40,626 nucleotides of DNA from SHZI01 sp031409515 (lineage in GTDB: Bacteria; Pseudomonadota; Gammaproteobacteria; Steroidobacterales; GCA-2729495), in the NCBI GenBank assembly GCA_031409515.1, contig JANNXJ010000048.1, positions 1 through 40,626 of the forward strand. Direction: 5' to 3'. The notes beneath the pieces were generated by a model, which was not told where the DNA came from, did not search any database, and saw only the letters and a program-made list of their open reading frames with translations. A program made the translations under genes and the position numbers. This document shows, in pieces, positions 34,052 to 40,626 of this stretch (within the stretch, counting starts at the first letter, position 1; every line of letters begins with the position of its first letter).

Positions 34052-35449
34052 TTAAGTGCCGCGCCCGACGCCATCCTGGGTCGGGTTGTACCAGCCACCG
34101 AAGGCCGCCACCATGCGATCTGCCTCGCGGGGCCCCCAGCTGCCCTGCTCATAGCGATAGGCCGGACCACTCTTGTCGAGGATCGGATCGCAGATCGCCC
34201 AGGCTGCCTCCACGCTGTCTTCCCGGGCAAACAGCGTGGCATCGCCGTTCATCGCGTCGCCAATGAGCCGCTCGTAAGCTTCTTTCGCCTCGCTGGTGGC
34301 GTTGCAGACGTAGAGCTCTACCTCCTCGCCCGCCATGCGCTCACCGGGGGTCTTGGTGCGGGCGCCGACGGCGATGGCCACCTGGTTGGGTCCCAGGCGA
34401 AAGCGGAAATAGTTGGACTGGGGCGGCACTGGCTCATCGAAGACCTGCTGGGGCGGAGCCTTCAGGATCACCATCACTTCGGTTGCGGTGACGGGCAGCG
34501 ACTTGCCTGCGCGGATAAAGAACGGGACGCCCTGCCAGCGCCAGGAGTTCACGCGCAGCTCCATGGCGGCGTAGGTCTCCACGTCGGAATCCGGCGCGAC
34601 ACCAACGTCACCCCGGTAGCCCTTGTACTGGCCGCGCACCATGCTCTGGGTGGTAAAGGGACTGATGGCCCGCAACACCTTGATGCGCTCGTCCCGCTGG
34701 GCTTCGCCCCAGTACCCGACCGGCGGATCCATCCCGAGGCTCGCGACCACCTCCAGGAGGTGGTTCTGCACGACGTCACGAATTGCGCCGACCTCCTCGT
34801 AGAACTTGCCCCGGCCTTCGACGCCTATCTGCTCCGCCATCGTGATCTGGACGCTCTCCACATAATTGCGGTTCCAGATGGGCTCGAGGAAGGAATTGGC
34901 AAAGCGGAAGTACAGCAGGTTCTGCACGGGCTCCTTGCCGAGAAAATGATCGATGCGGAAGATTGCTGTCTCGGGAAACACGCTGTGCAGGGTGTGGTTC
35001 AGGGCCTTCGCAGACGCCAGGTCCCGGCCAAAGGGCTTCTCCACTACCACCCGGGCATTCTTCGCACAGCCGGACTCGCCCAGCAGCTTGACGACGGGGC
35101 CGAACAGGCTTGGCGGTATCGCCAGGTAGAACAGCGGGGCCTTCGCGTCCTTGAGGGCCTCCTTGAGGCGCGCAAAAGTCTCCGGCGCCTGGTAGTCGCC
35201 GTCCACGTAACTCAGCAGGGAAATCAGCTTCTCGGCCGGCGCCGACGTCGCGTCCTTCGTGCGCTTCTCGAGACTGTCCCGCACGCGGTCCCGGAACTGC
35301 TCCAGCTTCCACCCGGAACGGGCGACGCCGATGACGGGTGCATCCAGAGTGCCCCGCTTAACCATGGCCTTGAGCGCGGGATAAATCTTGCGGTGGGCCA
35401 GATCGCCGGTGGCACCAAGCAGAACTACGGCATCGGAGCGTTCCGTCAT
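34052..35449 (-). CDS. zwf: Glucose-6-phosphate dehydrogenase
   Basis: A 465-residue G6PDH. It oxidises glucose 6-phosphate to 6-phosphogluconolactone, giving NADPH (or NADH). The nucleotide-binding GATGDLA is at 12-18, EKPFGRD at 137-143 and the catalytic RIDHFLGKEPVQN at 165-177. Length and motifs are normal. Its ATG overlaps the gnd TGA by four bases (35446-35449). It is the middle gene of gnd-zwf-pgl. Confidence 0.95.
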   Translation of the reverse strand: MTERSDAVVLLGATGDLAHRKIYPALKAMVKRGTLDAPVIGVARSGWKLEQFRDRVRDSLEKRTKDATSAPAEKLISLLSYVDGDYQAPETFARLKEALKDAKAPLFYLAIPPSLFGPVVKLLGESGCAKNARVVVEKPFGRDLASAKALNHTLHSVFPETAIFRIDHFLGKEPVQNLLYFRFANSFLEPIWNRNYVESVQITMAEQIGVEGRGKFYEEVGAIRDVVQNHLLEVVASLGMDPPVGYWGEAQRDERIKVLRAISPFTTQSMVRGQYKGYRGDVGVAPDSDVETYAAMELRVNSWRWQGVPFFIRAGKSLPVTATEVMVILKAPPQQVFDEPVPPQSNYFRFRLGPNQVAIAVGARTKTPGERMAGEEVELYVCNATSEAKEAYERLIGDAMNGDATLFAREDSVEAAWAICDPILDKSGPAYRYEQGSWGPREADRMVAAFGGWYNPTQDGVGRGT

Positions 35450-36444
35450 GACTTGCCCGTTTCCCGGTGACCGCCGAACTGGAAGCGCATCGCACCCAGC
35501 AGGCGATTGGCAAACTCCGCTTCACCCCGGGACTCGAACCGGGAGTAGAGCGCAGCGGAGAGCACCGGCACCGGCACTGCCGTGTCGATGGCTGCTTTCA
35601 GGGTCCAGCGCCCCTCGCCGGAATCCGACACGCGCCCCTGGAAGCCCTTCAGCTGCGGATCCTCGGCCAGCGAGATGGCCGTCAGGTCGAGCAGCCAGGA
35701 GGTCACGACGCTGCCCCGCCGCCACAGCTCGGCGACAGCTCCCAGGTCGAAGTCATACTGGTAGCGCTCCGGCGAGTCGGGAGCGCCAGGCCCTTCCCGG
35801 AGTCCGGCACCCGCGTGGCGCAGGAGATTGAAGCCCTCGGCGTAGGCGGCCATCATTCCGTACTCGATGCCGTTGTGGACCATCTTGACGAAGTGTCCCG
35901 CGCCCGGGGGGCCGCAGTGCAGGTAGCCCTTCGACGCCGGATCGTTCCCATCCCGACCGGCCACAGGTTCGATGTCGCCCATGCCGGGTGCCAGGTCGCG
36001 AAAAATCGGCTCCAGACGTTGCACCGCCTCGGGCGCGCCGCCGATCATCAGGCAGTACCCGCGTTCCAGCCCCCAGACGCCGCCACTGGTCCCGACGTCG
36101 ATGTAGTGGATGCCCTGCGGCTTGAGTTCCCCCGACCGGCGGATCGCATTTTCAAACGGTGAATTGCCCCCGTCGATCAGCGTGTCGCCCTTCTGCAGGT
36201 GCGCAGAGACCGTCTTTACCACGCCCTCCACCACCGGCACGGGGAGCATGATCCACACGGCCCTGGGGGGTTTCAGCTGCTTGATGAATTCCTCAATGGA
36301 GGACGTGCCCTTCGCGCCGGCGGCGTTGAGTTCCGCCACCGCCTCGGCATTGGCGTCAAAAACCACACACTCGTGGCCGTGCTGCATGAGGCGGCGCACC
36401 ATATTGGCGCCCATCCGGCCGAGGCCGATCATTCCGAGTTGCAT
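35446..36444 (-). CDS. gnd: 6-phosphogluconate dehydrogenase, short NAD-type
   Basis: A 332-residue enzyme that decarboxylates 6-phosphogluconate to ribulose 5-phosphate. The Rossmann motif GLGRMGANM is near the N-terminus, DGGNSPFENA and the DVGTSGGVWGLERGYCLMIGG substrate motif follow, then GAGHFVKMVHNGIEYGMM with the catalytic Lys. About 330 residues, versus about 470 in E. coli Gnd, place it in the short GndA/YqeC-type group that often prefers NAD. The ATG at 36444 has GGGGAG upstream; the frame is open to 36492. First gene of gnd-zwf-pgl. Confidence 0.93.
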   Translation of the reverse strand: MQLGMIGLGRMGANMVRRLMQHGHECVVFDANAEAVAELNAAGAKGTSSIEEFIKQLKPPRAVWIMLPVPVVEGVVKTVSAHLQKGDTLIDGGNSPFENAIRRSGELKPQGIHYIDVGTSGGVWGLERGYCLMIGGAPEAVQRLEPIFRDLAPGMGDIEPVAGRDGNDPASKGYLHCGPPGAGHFVKMVHNGIEYGMMAAYAEGFNLLRHAGAGLREGPGAPDSPERYQYDFDLGAVAELWRRGSVVTSWLLDLTAISLAEDPQLKGFQGRVSDSGEGRWTLKAAIDTAVPVPVLSAALYSRFESRGEAEFANRLLGAMRFQFGGHRETGKS

Positions 36445-36524
36445 TGCGACTCCCCAGGTTGGCGGCGACCGGCTGGCCCCGCGCAAATTCACACCGGGCC
36501 CCGTTACTGGCCCGCGGCACGTTA

Positions 36525-36561
36525 TCGACCCCTATCTGGTCGACCCCCATCTTGTCGACCC
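36525..36561. repeat. 15-bp tandem repeat before gnd
   Basis: Two near-identical 15-bp units (TCGACCCCTATCTGG and TCGACCCCCATCTTG) and the first seven bases of a third lie in the gap between divergent gnd and the MBL gene. Function unknown; a direct-repeat regulator site is possible. Confidence 0.6.
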
Positions 36562-36641
36562 GCAGTGGCAACCGCTTGAGTCAGGAGTGAGACGCGGTTC
36601 GCTCGTTGACGTGCCTGAGTGTACCCCAGCATCATCACACC

Positions 36642-37298
36642 ATGACTCTGCGCGCCACCGTCGTCCCCGTCACCGCCTTCCAGCAGAACTGCTCCATCAT
36701 CTGGTCGGCAGAAACACTTGAGGGCGCCGTCATCGACCCGGGGGGTGACCTCGAGCACATTCTGGCGACGGTGGCCGATGCGGGCGTACGTCTCACCAAG
36801 ATCCTCCTGACCCACGCCCACATCGATCATGCCGGCGCGACCCAGGCCCTGGCCGAGCGGCTGGGCCTGCCCATCGAGGGCCCCCATCCGGATGACCAGT
36901 TCTGGATCGACCTCCTGCCGGAGCAGGCACGGATGTTCGGCTTCCAGCCGGTAGCCAAATTTACGCCGACGCGCTGGCTGCACCAGGGCGACACAGTGCA
37001 GGTGGGGCCGGAGACTCTGGAGGTCTACCACTGCCCGGGGCACACGCCGGGCCACGTGGTGTTCCATTCGCGGCCAGACCGGCTCGCCTTCGTTGGCGAT
37101 GTCCTGTTTGCCGGGTCCATCGGGCGGACCGATTTTCCCCGGGGCGATCACGCCACGCTCGTCCACTCGATCACGAGCAACCTCTGGCCGCTGGGAAACG
37201 ACGTCACCTTCGTGCCAGGCCACGGCCCCACCTCCACCTTCGGGCAGGAACGGGCGACTAATCCTTTTGTCGGGGACCGGGTGCTGCAGGCAGGCTAG
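36642..37298 (+). CDS. MBL-fold metallo-hydrolase (glyoxalase II-like)
   Basis: A 218-residue enzyme. The metal motif THAHIDH is at 57-63 (His58, His60, Asp62, His63); further ligands are in HCPGHTPGHVVF and in FVPGHGP near the end, with an Asp in FVGDVLFAG. This is the layout of glyoxalase II and related thioester or lactone hydrolases (YcbL type). Substrate uncertain. Its 3' end overlaps the convergent polymer-forming membrane protein gene by 41 bp, so both C-termini share DNA. Confidence 0.88.
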   Translation: MTLRATVVPVTAFQQNCSIIWSAETLEGAVIDPGGDLEHILATVADAGVRLTKILLTHAHIDHAGATQALAERLGLPIEGPHPDDQFWIDLLPEQARMFGFQPVAKFTPTRWLHQGDTVQVGPETLEVYHCPGHTPGHVVFHSRPDRLAFVGDVLFAGSIGRTDFPRGDHATLVHSITSNLWPLGNDVTFVPGHGPTSTFGQERATNPFVGDRVLQAG

Positions 37299-38430
37299 GC
37301 GACGACCGGCCTGTCACCAGCGCGGTCAGCGCGCCGAAACCGGCCAGCACCAGCAGCGCGGGGAGGAGAGTGCCCAGCACCGGCACCTGTTGGGCCAGCA
37401 GCAGAGCGCCCACGACGAGCAGCAGCAGAACGAGACTGAGCCACCCGCCGGCCCCTGCTGCAAACCGTCCCCGCAGCGACTGCACGACGATCAGGAGGCC
37501 AAGCAGCCCGGCAAGCAGGACGCCAAACACATAGCCGGCAAACACAATCAGTCCCAGCAGCCAGCCGAGTACGGTCACGAACAGGACGAACGCAATGATC
37601 GGGGTCAGGACAAGGGACGCCGCACCCAGTACCAGGGTACGGGCTGGCGCCGCCCTGAAGACCCCGGCGGAGCGGGTTACCAGTTGTGGCGCAAACCAGA
37701 GCAGGGCCAGCGCCGCAGCGACGACGGCAATGCCCAGAGCCCAGCCGCCGGCCACGCGATCGGCCGACTCATCAACGAGGTTCTCCACTCCCGGGCCACC
37801 GGCCGGCCGGACCTCGCCCAGAATCTGCGCGTCCTCGGCAATCGTCGGTGGCTGACTGCTGCGCCAGATGAGATCGCCACCAATGACCGCGCCCGGCTCA
37901 AGGCGGATCTCCCGCGCCGTGATCTCCACGTTGCCGGCCACCTGGCCGGAAATGATGACGGTGCCCGCGAGCACCCGCAGGTCAGAGCCGATCTGCCCTG
38001 CCAGCTCTGCAGTACCCGCCGCTATCCAGGTTTGACCACCAATGGCACTTTCCGGTCCGAGGCTGACCATGCCGCCGGTAATGGCTGCCTGGTCGGTGAC
38101 GAAACCCGTGACCTGCACATTGCCACCTGCGGCACGGAGGTCGTCCCCCACGCCACCACCCAGGTCGATCCGGCCACCCAGCAGCAGGACATCGCCCGCG
38201 ACATCGCCCGAGATTGCGGCGCTGCCGGCCGCCACCATGGCAGCCCCGGCAATCGCGGCGTCGAGCCGCACTTCGCCCGCTGCGGCGTAAAGGTCGTCAT
38301 CGATGGCCTCGGTCACCAGGACGGAGTCGGAGAACAGGGTCTTCGCCAGGCACGGACCACTGGCCGCCAGTCCGGCGGCCACCAGCAAAGCAAGCCCGTA
38401 GCCCCGCAGCAGGCTCGGCTTCGATCTCAT
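37258..38430 (-). CDS. Membrane protein with bactofilin-like beta-helix domain
   Basis: A 390-residue protein. A signal peptide (about 1-30) is followed by a repetitive beta-helix of short hexapeptide-like turns from about 35 to 205 (AAISGDVAGDVLLLGGRIDLGGGVGD and similar, with runs of G-x-V/I). This resembles polymer-forming cytoskeletal (bactofilin) repeats but is exported. The C-terminal 170 residues hold about five membrane helices. It may form a polymeric scaffold at the envelope (inference). ATG at 38430, with GAGG upstream. The helical protein gene ends 10 bases before this start. Confidence 0.78.
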   Translation of the reverse strand: MRSKPSLLRGYGLALLVAAGLAASGPCLAKTLFSDSVLVTEAIDDDLYAAAGEVRLDAAIAGAAMVAAGSAAISGDVAGDVLLLGGRIDLGGGVGDDLRAAGGNVQVTGFVTDQAAITGGMVSLGPESAIGGQTWIAAGTAELAGQIGSDLRVLAGTVIISGQVAGNVEITAREIRLEPGAVIGGDLIWRSSQPPTIAEDAQILGEVRPAGGPGVENLVDESADRVAGGWALGIAVVAAALALLWFAPQLVTRSAGVFRAAPARTLVLGAASLVLTPIIAFVLFVTVLGWLLGLIVFAGYVFGVLLAGLLGLLIVVQSLRGRFAAGAGGWLSLVLLLLVVGALLLAQQVPVLGTLLPALLVLAGFGALTALVTGRSSPSLPAAPGPRQKD

Positions 38431-38440
38431 GAGGATCGCC

Positions 38441-39001
38441 TCAGCTCGCTGGCCGCAGGTCACTGAGAGCGGCCGGCAGGGCAGCGAAGACCTGGGCGTA
38501 CAGTCGCTGCTCCGTGCGGGTGTCCTCCTCACTGATCCCGGCCATGTGCTCCCAGTCTTCCTGGCTGAAGAGCCGGCCCGCGAGATCCGTGGTGCCGCCG
38601 TGATGGCCCATGTTGGTCACGATGTACTGGCTGTAGGCCCCGCCCACGGTCTCGAAGCGCGCGAGGGCAGCGGCGTCGGGGGCAGCCACCAGGGCCTTCC
38701 TGGCCGCCGTCAGGGCCCGGAGGTGGTCCTGATTGCCGGCGAGCCGCTCGTCCAGCTCCCGCAGTGCCTGCTCGGAATTGGCATCGAGGGCGCCGAGCTT
38801 CTCGCGAATCATGTTGCCCATCTTCACGTCCTGGGCATGCAACCGGCCCATGGCGGTCTCAATGTAGTCACCGATTGCGACGTAGAACGGGGCGAAGGTG
38901 CTGTCGCCCCCGGACTTACGGGCCACAGCAACGGTGAGTGTTTCCCGAACGGATCTGAGACGGCGCCGCTCACCGGCAACCTTTTCACGCAGCGTATTCA
39001 T
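38441..39001 (-). CDS. Helical protein of unknown function
   Basis: A 186-residue, mostly alpha-helical soluble protein rich in Ala, Arg, Glu and Leu. A hemerythrin-like helical bundle is possible (YVAIGDYIETAMGRLHAQDVKMGNMIRE), but the His pattern of hemerythrin (H...HxxxE...HxxxxH) is incomplete, so this is not a claim. The ATG at 39001 has a perfect AAGGAGG. It lies between the LEA-like lipoprotein gene (27-base gap) and the beta-helix gene (10 bases), all on the minus strand, and probably in one operon. Confidence 0.7.
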   Translation of the reverse strand: MNTLREKVAGERRRLRSVRETLTVAVARKSGGDSTFAPFYVAIGDYIETAMGRLHAQDVKMGNMIREKLGALDANSEQALRELDERLAGNQDHLRALTAARKALVAAPDAAALARFETVGGAYSQYIVTNMGHHGGTTDLAGRLFSQEDWEHMAGISEEDTRTEQRLYAQVFAALPAALSDLRPAS

Positions 39002-39028
39002 GGGTATCTCTGCCTCCTTAAGTTCAGC

Positions 39029-39565
39029 TCAGCCGTCTGCCGGGGAAGGCGGCGCCGGACTCACCAGTCCGGGCACCTGCCGCAGCAGATTATCGAGGGT
39101 CACCTTGCCCGTCGACTTGAAGGGCAGGCGGCCCAGCGCCTTCACATCCAGATCGACGTAGCCCTTCAGGGTGTAATCCAGTTCTGTCGTGCCGGAGGAC
39201 AACAGGCGGAGGGCGCCGGACAGGCCGGACAGCAGATCCATCGTGACCCGCATATCCACCTCTTTGGCTGCGAGGCCCGGCAGCACGAAATTCTCCATCG
39301 GCGTGGCGGATGCTGCCTTGATGCCGGCCAGTTCCAGCGTGACCCGGCCGCCAACGACCTTCAGATCCTCGGTGTTGGGGTTCTCCAGCAGCAGCCTGCA
39401 GCGGAACACCTGCCCGTCCCGGCCGACGGCCTCGGGCGTCACCCCCTTGAGGGTTGCAGTGGGTGGCTCCAGATTGCGCTTGGTCAGGGCGCAGCCGCCC
39501 ATCACGAGCGCAACCCCAGCCAGGCCGGCGAGCAGCAGGCGGGAAGACCGTGAGGCCCTAGACAT
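39029..39565 (-). CDS. LEA type 2-like lipoprotein
   Basis: A 178-residue lipoprotein (lipobox MGGC at about Cys25). The mature part fits the LEA14/WHy (water stress and hypersensitive response) beta-sandwich: FRCRLLLENPNTEDLKVVGGRVTLELAGIK and later TELDYTLKGYVDLD. Bacterial members are outer-membrane lipoproteins of unknown role, sometimes linked to desiccation. It overlaps the aldo/keto reductase end by eight bases. Confidence 0.82.
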   Translation of the reverse strand: MSRASRSSRLLLAGLAGVALVMGGCALTKRNLEPPTATLKGVTPEAVGRDGQVFRCRLLLENPNTEDLKVVGGRVTLELAGIKAASATPMENFVLPGLAAKEVDMRVTMDLLSGLSGALRLLSSGTTELDYTLKGYVDLDVKALGRLPFKSTGKVTLDNLLRQVPGLVSPAPPSPADG

Positions 39566-40541
39566 TCAGGGTCCCCAGCATGCTGTCCGGATACCGCTCG
39601 CCCTTTACCAGGTCTTCGGGAAGTTCCCGTTCGATGGCAGCGAGTTGTTCCGGGGACAGACGGACGTCCACCGCTGCGGCGTTCTCGTCCAGGTAACGGC
39701 GCTTCTTGGTCCCGGGTATGGGCAGCACGGCCTCCCACTGGGCAAGCACCCAGGCCAGGGACAGCTGGGCCGGCGTGCAACCCACCGTCCTGGCGAGGGC
39801 TGTGAGGCGCTGCGCGAGCTGCAGGTTGCGGTCGAGGTTGTCGGCCTGGAAACGGGGAAACATCCGCCGCGTGTCGTTCGCTGCCAGCTCGGACGCACTC
39901 CCGATGGTGCCGGTCAGGAAACCACGGCCGAGCGGGCTGTAGGCGACGAAGCCGATGCCGAGCTCCCGGCACACGTCGAGAGCAGGGCGGCACGCGGTGC
40001 GCGTCCAGGGCGACAGCTCGCTCTGGAGGGCAGCTACCGGGTGGAGCGCATGGGCGCGGCGCAGAGTGGCCGGTGCAGCCTCGGACAAGCCGATGTAACG
40101 GATCTTGCCCGCGGCAACCAGATCAGCCATGGCGCCCATGGACTCGGTGATCGGCACCCCAGGGTCGATGCGATGCAGATAAAAGAGATCGATGTGGTCC
40201 ACGCCAAGGCGCTGGAGGCTGGCGTCGCAGGAGGCGCGAATAGTCCGGGGGTGGTTGTCCGCACCGACGGCGCCGCTCGGCGTGCGCGCCAGCCCGCACT
40301 TCGTGGCCAGGAACACTTCCCGCCGGCGTTTCCGGATGCACTCACCGACAAAGCGTTCGCTGGCCCCGTCCTGGTAGACAGCGGCAGTGTCGAGATGGTT
40401 GATGCCCAGATCCAGCGCGCGGTTCAGGGTGGCGGCTGCCTCCTTGTCATCCCGCGCGCCATACCAGCCGACCATGCCCATGCAGCCGAGGCCCAGAGCG
40501 GAGACGGCTTCGCCGGTGTTGCCGAGACTACGAAACTCCAT
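39558..40541 (-). CDS. Aldo/keto reductase
   Basis: A 327-residue NADPH-dependent (beta/alpha)8 reductase. The catalytic tetrad is visible: Asp and Tyr in NHLDTAAVYQDG, Lys in ATKCGL, His in FYLHRID. The C-terminal IPGTKKRRYLDENAAA is typical of AKR families with YghZ/Tas-like members. Substrate unknown. ATG at 40541. The palindromic element copy 2 begins 26 bases upstream, so its promoter must lie inside or beyond that element. Confidence 0.9.
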   Translation of the reverse strand: MEFRSLGNTGEAVSALGLGCMGMVGWYGARDDKEAAATLNRALDLGINHLDTAAVYQDGASERFVGECIRKRRREVFLATKCGLARTPSGAVGADNHPRTIRASCDASLQRLGVDHIDLFYLHRIDPGVPITESMGAMADLVAAGKIRYIGLSEAAPATLRRAHALHPVAALQSELSPWTRTACRPALDVCRELGIGFVAYSPLGRGFLTGTIGSASELAANDTRRMFPRFQADNLDRNLQLAQRLTALARTVGCTPAQLSLAWVLAQWEAVLPIPGTKKRRYLDENAAAVDVRLSPEQLAAIERELPEDLVKGERYPDSMLGTLNV

Positions 40542-40567
40542 GCCCCAGATGATACCTGCGCCCAAAA

Positions 40568-40626
40568 GGTACCGGACCTTAGTTTTGTTAGTTGTTTAGT
40601 TATTGGGCCCAATAACTAAACAACTA
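40568..40626. repeat. Palindromic repeat element, copy 2, cut by window end
   Basis: The arm GGTACCGGACCTTAGTTTTG and onward (33 bp identical to copy 1, 40564-40596) is followed by a different core that is itself a perfect palindrome about GGGCCC (40605-40610). Its symmetry centre is between 40607 and 40608, so a complete element would be 80 bp (to about 40647); all of the visible part obeys this symmetry. Confidence 0.85.

Noticed and set aside
33239..35470. 743-codon open frame on the plus strand
   Set aside because: It is antisense to pgl and zwf, both clear; its length follows from GC-rich codon third positions.
38441..39001. Hemerythrin assignment
   Set aside because: The spacing of histidines and acidic ligands does not complete a di-iron site.

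Overview
The window looks like chromosomal DNA from a high-GC Gammaproteobacterium. Supporting signs are a Kdo/WaaP-type lipopolysaccharide kinase, an MsbA-like exporter, Lon, siroheme sulfite reductase flanked by DUF2849 and DUF934, several secreted proteins with Sec or lipoprotein signals, and REP sequences that begin GTAG. The genus cannot be told from sequence alone. Genes are densely packed with many 1-4 nt start/stop overlaps, and no gap between genes exceeds about 260 bases. There is no prophage, integrase, insertion sequence or CRISPR array.

Layout. 1-4.6 kb: FMN glutamate-synthase-like protein, membrane-anchored endonuclease/phosphatase-fold protein, secreted unknown, LPS-kinase-like protein, isoprenylcysteine-methyltransferase-like protein. 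4.6-7.8 kb: tRNA with CAU anticodon, glycine-rich RNA-binding protein, exported FKBP, amino acid permease. 7.8-14.2 kb: a lipoprotein combining Calx-beta, a sugar-dehydrogenase propeller and a diheme cytochrome; then an alanine-glyoxylate-type aminotransferase facing a ketopantoate-reductase-family gene and an oxalate-CoA-ligase-like gene. 14.2-18 kb: VapBC-like toxin-antitoxin pair with a readable promoter and operator, a coiled-coil membrane protein, and Lon behind a sigma32-like promoter. 18-23.1 kb: secreted protein, DRG-like GTPase, and an ECF sigma/anti-sigma/DUF3106 cluster followed by an outer-membrane barrel. 23.3-26.7 kb: DUF4331 protein, small lipoprotein, second ECF sigma factor and cupin regulator. 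26.7-30.7 kb: zinc-ribbon protein coupled to an ABC exporter, DUF6524-like membrane protein, two terminators bracketing a possible small RNA, a mini membrane protein and an exported HemF-like protein. 30.7-33.2 kb: DUF2849-CysI-DUF934 operon. 33.2-36.4 kb: gnd-zwf-pgl operon, the oxidative pentose phosphate branch. 36.6-40.5 kb: MBL hydrolase, polymer-forming membrane protein, helical protein, LEA-like lipoprotein, aldo/keto reductase.

Functional links. gnd-zwf-pgl makes NADPH (and NADH) while the CysI operon reduces sulfite. The aminotransferase and oxalate-CoA-ligase-like enzyme suggest glyoxylate/oxalate metabolism. Two separate ECF systems point to envelope or oxidative-stress control.

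The most unusual features are two dispersed repeat families that sit at gene ends. The first is a GTAGGAGC-type REP whose TAG or overlapping triplets serve as stop codons for several genes. The second is a long palindromic element, with one 66-bp copy at 33215-33280 and one copy cut by the window end at 40568. Its two copies share a 33-bp arm but have different, self-palindromic cores. In the first copy both convergent genes end at mirror-image TAG codons with the same C-terminal residues Gly-Thr-Gly-Pro.
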